Made by a program: the position numbers and the translations under genes. This document shows positions 1-5,762 of a DNA stretch of 14,966 nucleotides, piece by piece. Under the pieces are notes generated by a model. The model saw only the letters and a list, made by a program, of their open reading frames with translations. It did no database searches and was not told the origin of the DNA. Within the stretch, counting starts at the first letter, position 1. Each line of letters starts with the position of its first letter. This DNA comes from Bacillota bacterium. Lineage in GTDB: Bacteria > Bacillota > Clostridia > Christensenellales > Aristaeellaceae. The DNA is taken from NCBI GenBank assembly GCA_023402355.1, contig JAEXCG010000206.1, positions 1 through 14,966 of the forward strand, written 5' to 3'.

Positions 1-1
1 G

Positions 2-610
2 GATATGGGCCGCGATTTGGTCTACTTGCAGGCGGTCGTGGGCGACATCTACCTGGCGCTGAACGAGATTAAATGGGGCGGCAGCGAGGCGATCATGGTC
101 GGCGTCGGCCAGTCGATCACCTCGGTCACCCCGGTCGCAGTCGCGCGCTACGTGGCGGCTGTCGCCAACAACGGCACGGTATACGACCTGTCCCTGATCG
201 ATTCGATCACCTCGCCCGAGGGCGAAGTGCTCAGCCGCAGCCAGCCCGTCGTCGCGGCGGAGCTCACGGAGGCCAAGCCCTATCTGACGCTGCTGCGCCA
301 GGGCATGAAAGGCGTGGTCGACGACGGCGGTACCGCAGCCAAGTACTTCAAAAACTTTAAGTATGAAAGCGATATCGCCGTGAAGACCGGTACGGCGGAG
401 AAGACGAAGATCGACCTGGAAAACAACGCCTGGATGGTGGGCTTCGCGCCCTACGAAAACCCGGAGATCGCCGTGGTCGTCTACGTCCCGAACGGATACG
501 GCGGAGCGCGCGTATCTCCGGCCATGAAGAGCATCATCGAATACTACATGGATCAGCGAACGGTCACCGTAAACGAGACGATGCCTGCCTCGAACTGGCT
601 GGCTTACTAA
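2..610 (+). CDS. mrdA: Penicillin-binding protein 2 (class B transpeptidase), C-terminal part only
   Basis: This is the tail of a class B PBP, the D,D-transpeptidase that crosslinks peptidoglycan during side-wall elongation. The reading frame is open at the left edge, so the N-terminal anchor, the dimerisation domain and the SxxK and SxN motifs lie outside the window. Visible are the segment GQSITSVTPVAVARYVAAVA, typical of the PBP transpeptidase fold, and the third active-site motif KTGTA (nt 383-397), followed by WMVGFAPYENPEIAVVV, the usual strand after KTG. Assignment to PBP2 rather than PBP3/FtsI rests on context: minD follows after 21 nt and rodA comes next, the order seen at the end of mreBCD-pbp2-min-rodA clusters in Bacillota. 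The family is certain; the subclass is inferred from neighbours. I count it as the first visible gene of an operon ending at the terminator at 2597. Confidence 0.88.
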   Translation, partial: DMGRDLVYLQAVVGDIYLALNEIKWGGSEAIMVGVGQSITSVTPVAVARYVAAVANNGTVYDLSLIDSITSPEGEVLSRSQPVVAAELTEAKPYLTLLRQGMKGVVDDGGTAAKYFKNFKYESDIAVKTGTAEKTKIDLENNAWMVGFAPYENPEIAVVVYVPNGYGGARVSPAMKSIIEYYMDQRTVTVNETMPASNWLAY

Positions 611-631
611 ACGAAGGATGGAGGCGGCGCG

Positions 632-1402
632 ATGGCGTGTGTCTGGGCATTTCTGTCCGGCAAGGGCGGCACGGGCAAGTCGACGGTCGCGCTCTGCGCG
701 GCCGCGGGGCTGGCGCTCGCGGGGCGGCGCGCCGTGCTGGTGGACGCGGACGCGGGCGTGCGCAACCTGGACATGATGCTCGGCATGGAGAACAAAATCG
801 TGTTCGACATGCTGGACGTGATTGAAGAGGAGGCGACGCTTGGCCAGGCGCTGACGGACGTGAAGGAGGTGCCGGGGCTCGCGCTGCTGTGCGCGTCGCA
901 GACGCGCGACCCCGGCGCCATGACGGGCGATGCCTTTCACGGGCTCATACGGATGCTTTCGCGCAGATTTGAGCACGTTTTGATCGACTGCCCGACCGGC
1001 ATCGGCCCCCTTGCGCAGGAGGCGATGGCCTCGGCGGACGAGGCGGTGATCGTGACCACGCCCGACGACATCGCCATGCGGGACGCGGACCGGACCGCCG
1101 GGCTCATCTCACAGCGGGGCGGGGCGCGCACGCGCGTCGTGGTCAACCGCGTGCGCGGGGACTACGTAAAGCGCGGCCTTCAATATCCGCCCGCGACGGT
1201 GGCTGCGGCGCTGGACGCAAAACTGCTTTGCGCGGTGCCGGAGGACGAGGAAATCCTGCGGTGCACGCTGCGGCGAACCCTTCCGCTTCGCGGCTCCGGC
1301 GAGGGGGCGCGGGCGCTTTCGCGCATCGCCGCCCAAATGCTGGGCGAAGCGGAGGAGGAGCCGGAAAAGAAGGGTCTGCTCGCACGCCTGACCCGATCGT
1401 AA
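632..1402 (+). CDS. minD: MinD-type septum-site ATPase
   Basis: A deviant-Walker P-loop ATPase of the MinD family (256 aa), a membrane-cycling ATPase that normally recruits MinC to block polar FtsZ rings. Seen: the P-loop SGKGGTGKST (residues 9-18) with both signature lysines K11 and K16; the switch DADAGVRNLD (38-47) and the nearby GMENKIVFDMLDV that mark MinD rather than ParA; VLIDCPTGIG (116-125); VTTPDDIAMRDADR (141-154); and a short basic C-terminus KKGLLARLTRS resembling the amphipathic membrane-targeting helix. Start ATG at 632 with GGAGG at 620-624. Oddities: the usual PAGIE.GF signature reads PTGIGPLAQ, and neither minC nor minE adjoins it. The stop codon lies against the ribosome binding site of rodA, suggesting coupling. 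Paralogues such as FlhG/MinD2 are less likely given the RNLD motif and the C-terminal helix. Confidence 0.87.
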   Translation: MACVWAFLSGKGGTGKSTVALCAAAGLALAGRRAVLVDADAGVRNLDMMLGMENKIVFDMLDVIEEEATLGQALTDVKEVPGLALLCASQTRDPGAMTGDAFHGLIRMLSRRFEHVLIDCPTGIGPLAQEAMASADEAVIVTTPDDIAMRDADRTAGLISQRGGARTRVVVNRVRGDYVKRGLQYPPATVAAALDAKLLCAVPEDEEILRCTLRRTLPLRGSGEGARALSRIAAQMLGEAEEEPEKKGLLARLTRS

Positions 1403-1416
1403 AGGAGTGATGCGTT

Positions 1417-2580
1417 TTGCATTTTGCCAATGACCGGCTATCTAAGCCGCATTTCGACTGGCAGCTGTTCGTCGCGGCCTACGCGCTGGCGATTTTCGGC
1501 GTGCTGGCCGTTACGATAACCAACTATGACCCCTCTTTGGGGGCGGACCGATCGATCATCGAACTGGTCATGGACTCCTATAACGGCCGTTGGCAGGCGG
1601 CTTTCGTGCTCGTCAGCTTCGTGGCCGTCGGCGGCATGATGTCCATCAACTATCAGTTTCTCGGCCGCGTCTGGCCGTTCCTGTACGTGGCCAACGTCGC
1701 CCTGCTCGCGCTGGTGCTGGCGTCCGAGGCGATCACGGGCATGAAGGGATGGTTTTCCATCATCTGGGACAGGACCATTCAGCCCTCCGAGCTGGCTAAG
1801 GTCGCGATCATCATCTCGCTTTCCAAGGAGCTTTCGCGCCACGAAAAGCCGGTGCCGACGCTGCGCTACTTCGTGCGTCTGTGCGTGCACATCGGAATCC
1901 CCCTGCTGCTCATCATCGCGCAGCCGGACATCGGCACGATGCTGGTGTTCGTCGTCATCTTCTTTTCGCTGCTGCTGGTTTCGGGCTTTCCGATGAAGTA
2001 TTGGCTGGCGCTGGTAGGCGCGGGCGTCGTCGTCTGCGTCGCAGCGGGCTTCTACCTGCAATCCACAGGCAACTGGCGCTGGCTGCGCTTGACGGCATTC
2101 GTCAACCCGGAAGCGGATCCGACGGGATCGGGCTTTCAGACGCTGCAGGCGATGACCGCCGTCGGCGCGGGCGGGTTTTCGGGCGTGGGCATGTTCAAGG
2201 AGGGCACGCTGACGCAGCTCAACTTCGTGCCCGAAAACCACACGGACTTCATCTTTTCCTCCGTCGCGGAGACGATGGGCTTTGTGGGCTGCATCATCCT
2301 GCTGGCGCTTTACGCCTTCGTGATTTACCGCATGCTCCGGCTTTCCTATCACACGTCGGACCGCTTTGGACGGCTGGTCATCGTGGGCGTGGCGAGCATG
2401 CTGATCTTCCACATGTTTGAAAACGTCGGCATGAACATCGGCGTCATGCCCATCACGGGCATTCCGCTGCCGTTCATCAGTTACGGCGGCTCCAACCTCA
2501 TCGCGAACATGGCGGGCATCGGTCTGGTGCTCAACGTGACGAAGCGCAAGCCCATCACGCGCGTCATGGACGCAACCTGA
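1417..2580 (+). CDS. rodA: RodA, SEDS-family peptidoglycan glycosyltransferase
   Basis: A polytopic SEDS protein (387 aa), the glycan polymerase that pairs with PBP2 in the elongasome. The chain is hydrophobic throughout, consistent with about ten membrane helices. Family signatures are GWFSIIWDRTIQPSELAKVA (the SEDS helix with QPSE), QPDIGTMLV, FVPENHTDFIF, and the C-terminal GIPLPFISYGGSNLIANMAG. Asp277 in the HTDFIF loop corresponds to the acidic residue regarded as essential in studied RodA proteins. The start is a TTG at 1417, 9 nt after GGAG (1404-1407); the ATG at 1410 (gATGcg) is in another frame, so TTG is favoured. FtsW and SpoVE are close relatives; RodA is preferred because the gene lies beside PBP2 and minD and is followed by a terminator. 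It ends the operon. Confidence 0.9.
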   Translation: MHFANDRLSKPHFDWQLFVAAYALAIFGVLAVTITNYDPSLGADRSIIELVMDSYNGRWQAAFVLVSFVAVGGMMSINYQFLGRVWPFLYVANVALLALVLASEAITGMKGWFSIIWDRTIQPSELAKVAIIISLSKELSRHEKPVPTLRYFVRLCVHIGIPLLLIIAQPDIGTMLVFVVIFFSLLLVSGFPMKYWLALVGAGVVVCVAAGFYLQSTGNWRWLRLTAFVNPEADPTGSGFQTLQAMTAVGAGGFSGVGMFKEGTLTQLNFVPENHTDFIFSSVAETMGFVGCIILLALYAFVIYRMLRLSYHTSDRFGRLVIVGVASMLIFHMFENVGMNIGVMPITGIPLPFISYGGSNLIANMAGIGLVLNVTKRKPITRVMDAT

Positions 2581-2596
2581 CCCGATGCAGCCTTTT

Positions 2597-2634
2597 ACTG
2601 CTCCCGGCAAACGCCGAGGGCAGTTTTTTCTTTT
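2597..2634 (+). terminator. Intrinsic terminator of the PBP2-minD-rodA operon
   Basis: The arms 2597-2608 (ACTGCTCCCGGC) and 2613-2624 (GCCGAGGGCAGT) form a 12-bp stem with one G-T wobble and one C-A mismatch around an AAAC loop. They are followed at once by TTTTTTCTTTT. It begins 16 nt after the rodA stop. Confidence 0.9.
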
Positions 2635-2663
2635 GGCAGGCATGCACGATGCGCAAGCGCATA

Positions 2664-2690
2664 TTCGGAGATGGGCGAGGCATAGCCCGC
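2664..2690. repeat. Intergenic palindromic repeat, copy 1
   Basis: A 27-nt unit beginning TTCGGAGATGGGCG and ending AGCCCGC that recurs 93 nt further on. It contains a GGGC/GCCC inverted repeat. A GCATGC at 2640-2645 precedes it, as one precedes copy 2, and a separate perfect inverted repeat ATGCGC-AA-GCGCAT lies at 2649-2662. The function is unknown; it resembles a REP-type element more than coding sequence. Confidence 0.6.
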
Positions 2691-2756
2691 CGCGCCGACC
2701 AGTTGGAAGTAAGTCGCCGCGGCCACGTAGAAAAACGCATGCTGCGGAAGTAAACG

Positions 2757-2784
2757 TTCGGAGATGGGCGCGGGCACAGCCCGC
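2757..2784. repeat. Intergenic palindromic repeat, copy 2
   Basis: A 28-nt unit that shares its first 14 nt (TTCGGAGATGGGCG) and its last 7 (AGCCCGC) with copy 1, differing in the middle by substitutions and one extra base. It holds a perfect hairpin GCGGGC-ACA-GCCCGC. Both copies have GCATGC 14-18 nt upstream, and GGAAGTAA occurs once near each (2705-2712 and 2746-2753). A 12-bp perfect palindrome CGCGCCGGCGCG follows at 2797-2808. Nothing else is recognisable between the terminator and spoVFA. Confidence 0.6.
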
Positions 2785-2842
2785 ACGCACCCTTTCCGCG
2801 CCGGCGCGTAGGATGAAGAAGAAGCGAAGAGGAGGGATGCGC

Positions 2843-3667
2843 TTGAAAATGCTGGTGGTCGGCGGAGATCGCCGCAGCGGCTGGCTCGTGCGCAGGGCGA
2901 GGGCCGCGGGGTTTTGGGCCGACGGCGTCTGGCTGGACCGGTTCGATCCTGCCTTTGCGTGCGCCTGGCCGGAATCGATGGATTACGACGTTTACATACT
3001 GCCTTATCCTGTGGCCGAAAAAGAGGGGAAGGTGGCGACGCCGCTCGCGTCGCAGCCGCTTTCCATGGCGCAGGTGCGGGAAAAAGTTCCGGACGGCGCA
3101 AGGGTTCTCGCGGGCAAATGTGAAACGCACGGGACATGGCGCCTGTTTTCGCCCGCCTCGCTGGAGAGCTTCGCCGTCGGGAACGCCGTGCCGAGCGCGG
3201 AGGGAGCGATCTTCGAGGCGATGCGCGAAAGCGAGGGCTGTATCGCGGGCAGCCATTGCCTCGTCGTCGGGTATGGGCGAATCGGCAGGCTGCTTTCAAG
3301 AAAACTGCTGGGGCTTGGCGCGAAGGTAACGGTCGCCGCGCGCAAGGAGAAGGACCGCGTCTTCGCGCGTGCGGAGGGCTGCGAGGTCTGCGGTACGGAC
3401 GAAATCGCCGCGCACATCGGGGAAATGCAGTTCGTCTTCAACACCGCGCCCGCGCCGGTCGTGGGTGAAACGGAGCTTGCGGCGATGGACGGGGACGCGC
3501 TCGCGCTGGAGCTGGCCAGCGCCCCCTACGGCATCGACATGCAGGCGGCCGCGGGCCTGGGGCGGCGCTGCGTGCTCGCGGGTGGAATCCCGGGAAAATA
3601 CGCGCCTGCTTACGCGGCGGACGTGCTGCTCGAGGCAATCAGGACGTTTATAACGCAGGAGGGCTGA
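2843..3667 (+). CDS. spoVFA: Dipicolinate synthase subunit A
   Basis: Subunit A (DpaA) of the enzyme that makes dipicolinic acid from the dihydrodipicolinate branch of lysine synthesis, in the mother cell during sporulation. The 274-aa product has an N-terminal MLVVGGDRRS strand like that of DpaA proteins, VPSAEGAIFEAM (116-127), a nucleotide-binding motif VVGYGRIGRLL (141-151) in a D-2-hydroxyacid-dehydrogenase-like Rossmann domain, and a conserved end LAGGIPGKYAPAYAADVL. Start: TTG at 2843 lies 7 nt after GGAGG (2831-2835). The ATG at 2837 is too close to that site and the ATG at 2849 too far. The frame stays open back to 2585, but that extension is repeat sequence with no protein character. 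A spore-specific promoter is expected, but no convincing SigK match was seen. spoVFB follows after 2 nt. Confidence 0.9.
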   Translation: MKMLVVGGDRRSGWLVRRARAAGFWADGVWLDRFDPAFACAWPESMDYDVYILPYPVAEKEGKVATPLASQPLSMAQVREKVPDGARVLAGKCETHGTWRLFSPASLESFAVGNAVPSAEGAIFEAMRESEGCIAGSHCLVVGYGRIGRLLSRKLLGLGAKVTVAARKEKDRVFARAEGCEVCGTDEIAAHIGEMQFVFNTAPAPVVGETELAAMDGDALALELASAPYGIDMQAAAGLGRRCVLAGGIPGKYAPAYAADVLLEAIRTFITQEG

Positions 3668-3669
3668 AA

Positions 3670-4242
3670 ATGCAAGGCAAACGGATTGGTTTCGCCCTGA
3701 CGGGCTCGTTTTGTACCTTCAAAAAGGTATTGCCGCAGGTCGAGGCGCTGGTATCGGCCGGCGCGGAGGTGACGCCCATCGTCTCGCCCAGCGTCGCCGC
3801 GACGGACTCCCGCTTCGGCAAGGCGGAGGACTTCTGGAATGAGCTTGCGCGGATGACCGGAAGGGAACCGCTCGCCACGATCGCGCAGGTGGAACCCATC
3901 GGGCCGAAAAAGCTGCTCGACCTGATGATCGTAGCGCCCTGCACGGGCAATACGCTCGCCAAGCTCGCGCTGGGCATCGCCGACACGCCCGTCACGCTGG
4001 CCTGCAAGTCGCACCTGCGAAACAGCAGGCCGCTGCTGCTCGCGCCCTCCACGAACGATGGGCTCGGCAACGCGGCAAAGAATATCGGCTCGCTGCTCAA
4101 CGCCAAGCACGTGTACTTCGTCCCCTTCGGGCAGGACGATCCCATGGAAAAGCCCAATTCACTGGTTGCGCACATGGAAAAGATTCCGGAAGCGGCAGAA
4201 TTGGCGCTCTTGGAATCGCAGATGCAGCCGATTCTTTTGTGA
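3670..4242 (+). CDS. spoVFB: Dipicolinate synthase subunit B
   Basis: Subunit B (DpaB), a flavoprotein-fold partner of SpoVFA (190 aa, about the usual size). Recognised from the N-terminal GKRIGFALTGSFCTFKKVLP, the PIVSPSVAATDSRFG stretch, DLMIVAPCTGNTLAKLALGI (a flavoprotein/decarboxylase-type phosphate-binding segment) and LLLAPSTNDGLGNAAKNIG. ATG at 3670 follows the spoVFA stop by 2 nt, with GGAGGG at 3658-3663, so the pair is surely co-transcribed and probably translationally coupled. Unlike the Bacillus arrangement, no asd, dapG or dapA follows; a terminator ends the unit, making a two-gene DPA operon. The product implies the organism forms heat-resistant endospores. Confidence 0.92.
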   Translation: MQGKRIGFALTGSFCTFKKVLPQVEALVSAGAEVTPIVSPSVAATDSRFGKAEDFWNELARMTGREPLATIAQVEPIGPKKLLDLMIVAPCTGNTLAKLALGIADTPVTLACKSHLRNSRPLLLAPSTNDGLGNAAKNIGSLLNAKHVYFVPFGQDDPMEKPNSLVAHMEKIPEAAELALLESQMQPILL

Positions 4243-4262
4243 GTCGGAAAAGAGGAAAATCA

Positions 4263-4306
4263 GGGGACGCCGTGGAAAGAAAAGGCGTCCCCGTTTCGTT
4301 TTATTT
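4263..4306 (+). terminator. Intrinsic terminator after spoVFB
   Basis: A perfect 9-bp GC-rich stem, GGGGACGCC (4263-4271) with GGCGTCCCC (4284-4292), around a 12-nt A-rich loop, is followed by the T-rich run GTTTCGTTTTATTT. It starts 20 nt after the spoVFB stop. Confidence 0.88.
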
Positions 4307-4484
4307 GGCAGAGGACGTAAGGGGGATCTATGTCTTTCGGGCAGGCCGGAAGAAAACGTGACGGTATGGACGGCTGCGCTGGACTGGATACCCGGCCGGC
4401 GGTGACGGCGTCCGGCGCATCCAAACAGGTCTGAATTGAGCGCGAATTCCGGGGATTGCCCTAAGCTCCAAAGGAGGTTGACGA
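4307..4484 (+). other. Spacer or possible leader before the exported-protein gene
   Basis: A 178-nt stretch without a convincing gene. It holds a hairpin TCTTTCGG-gcagg-CCGGAAGA (4333-4353, one G-T pair) not followed by Ts, and at its right end a strong AAAGGAGG-type ribosome binding site (4470-4477) for the next gene. I see no clear -35/-10 pair. It may be the 5' leader of the following gene, but the sequence does not prove that. Confidence 0.35.
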
Positions 4485-5669
4485 ATGAAACAAAAGTACA
4501 CACGGCTGCTGACGATGATGCTGCTGGCGCTGGCACTGAGCCTCGTGAGCCTGACGGCCCTGGCGGAAATCCGGGTGGACGTGAAGGAAGAGACGGCGGG
4601 AAACAGCCGCCTGAGCTACCCTGTGGTGAGCGGCATCGAGGACGAGATCGTGCAGGGCAAGATCAACACGGCGATCGAGACGGGCCTCTCGCTGGAAAAC
4701 ACCCGGCTGACGCTAAAGCGCATCGAGGAACGCGGCGGCGAAGCGGAGGGCGAGGCCGCGCTTTTGATGGACACGACGGTCTATCAAAAGGGGGACGTGC
4801 TCTCCGTCGCGGTGTCGCGCCGCGGCGAACAGGCGGACGGAAGCCTGGGCGACAGCGTGACCGCGATGGTGTTCGACCTGAAGACGGGGGACCGCATCCC
4901 GCTGGAGGCGCTTTTCGCGGACGCGGAAGCCGCCTTTGGCAAGATGGAGGGCATCATCGAGACGGAAATCGGCGCGAACCTCAACGCCTACATGGAGAAC
5001 GCGAGTCTTACGCCCATGCCGCGGGATAACTATTCCCTCGACGCGCTGGGCGTCACGGTGTACTATCCCGCCAGCCAGTATTCCATGGTTTCCGGCAGCG
5101 CGGGCGCGTGCCAGTTCTACTACTACGAGCTGGCGGACGGCCTGTCCGAGCTGGGCAAGGCGCTTTCCGCCGGCCAAGCGGCGACGGACGCCGCCAAGGG
5201 CATTCGGGACGCCGTCGCGGCGGGCTCGTTCCCGAGCTGGGTTGCGGACGTGAAGCTCGGCGAGCCCATCGGCACGTACATGAAGGAATACACCCTGCTC
5301 ACCGACCCGGACTACACGCTGGAAAGCCGCGTTTACTTGTTTGAAGAGCCGCAGCTTCGCGGCATGTCGCTGGAAACCTGGCTATACGCGGAGTGCGAGG
5401 AGGAAGAAGCGCCGATTACGGCTATTCGGGCCGCGCGCATCGACCTTTTCGGCATCCGCCCGGGCATTTCGACGCTCGCGGAGTGCGAAAAGCTGCTCGG
5501 CGATCCGGACGGCCGTGCGACGCGGGACGAGGACGACGCCGTAGATTTGATGTTGGAGCCGGGGGACAGTCTCTTCTACGTTTCCGGCGAAAACACCCTG
5601 GAAATCCACGCGGATGAACAGGGCGTCGTCTCCTGCCTCATCCTCTACAGCGGAAAGCGGATGGGTTAA
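4485..5669 (+). CDS. Exported protein with RsiV/PdaC-like (DUF4163/DUF3298-type) region
   Basis: A secreted or surface protein (394 aa) of unknown function. Residues 1-27 form a type I signal peptide: basic MKQKYTR, a Leu/Met-rich core, and the cleavage site LTALA before EIRV. No lipobox and no other membrane segment is seen. Residues about 40-225 resemble the domain pair found outside the membrane in RsiV and PdaC: SYPVVSGIEDEIVQGKINTAI, then SVTAMVFDLKTGDRIPLEALF, which matches the 'fDLktGk..L..LF' pattern. Residues about 316-390 (IDLFGIRPGISTLAECEKLL then GDPDGRAT) look like the small 'G..PG.s..e...lGdPd' module of BamE-like and DUF4309-like proteins. It is flanked by a terminator on the left and a hairpin plus the ftsK promoter on the right, so it is probably monocistronic. 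The domain calls are by eye and need a profile search. Confidence 0.7.
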   Translation: MKQKYTRLLTMMLLALALSLVSLTALAEIRVDVKEETAGNSRLSYPVVSGIEDEIVQGKINTAIETGLSLENTRLTLKRIEERGGEAEGEAALLMDTTVYQKGDVLSVAVSRRGEQADGSLGDSVTAMVFDLKTGDRIPLEALFADAEAAFGKMEGIIETEIGANLNAYMENASLTPMPRDNYSLDALGVTVYYPASQYSMVSGSAGACQFYYYELADGLSELGKALSAGQAATDAAKGIRDAVAAGSFPSWVADVKLGEPIGTYMKEYTLLTDPDYTLESRVYLFEEPQLRGMSLETWLYAECEEEEAPITAIRAARIDLFGIRPGISTLAECEKLLGDPDGRATRDEDDAVDLMLEPGDSLFYVSGENTLEIHADEQGVVSCLILYSGKRMG

Positions 5670-5672
5670 GGG

Positions 5673-5701
5673 TTTACCGAAAAGCTTTTGTGTGATATAA
5701 T
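5673..5701 (+). promoter_or_regulatory. SigA-type promoter for ftsK (extended -10)
   Basis: TTTACC (5673-5678), a 17-nt spacer, then TATAAT (5696-5701) preceded by TG at the extended -10 position. Transcription should begin near 5708, about 55 nt before the ftsK start. The core GTGTGnTATAATAAyC is repeated upstream of the RNase J gene. Confidence 0.75.
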
Positions 5702-5745
5702 AATCTGCCCGGCTTCTGGAATGGCCCGGGCAGATTTGCTATTTG
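5702..5745 (+). terminator. Hairpin between the exported-protein gene and ftsK, overlapping the promoter start site
   Basis: AATCTGCCCGG (5702-5712) pairs perfectly with CCGGGCAGATT (5726-5736), an 11-bp stem with a 13-nt loop. The following TTTGCTATTTG is only moderately T-rich. It directly abuts the TATAAT box, so read-through RNA from the left makes the full stem, whereas RNA started at this promoter lacks part of the 5' arm. Confidence 0.6.
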
Positions 5746-5762
5746 CATTGGGAGGACGGAGG

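Noticed and set aside
1438..2790. A 450-codon minus-strand frame opposite rodA
   Set aside because: His/Arg/Asp-rich composition, no domain, crosses the rodA terminator and the repeat region; a compositional shadow.
2585..2842. N-terminal extension of SpoVFA
   Set aside because: The frame is open but runs through the terminator and the repeat units, giving an Arg/Pro/Ala-rich string unlike SpoVFA. The ribosome binding site places the start at TTG 2843.
4330..4434. A 34-codon frame starting ATG after GGGGG in the spacer before the exported-protein gene
   Set aside because: Short, no recognisable character, overlaps a hairpin, and no conservation can be tested here.
5688..5762. N-terminal extension of FtsK
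   Set aside because: It overlaps the -10 box and the hairpin; GGAGG at 5751 fits ATG 5763, which gives the normal basic FtsK N-terminus.
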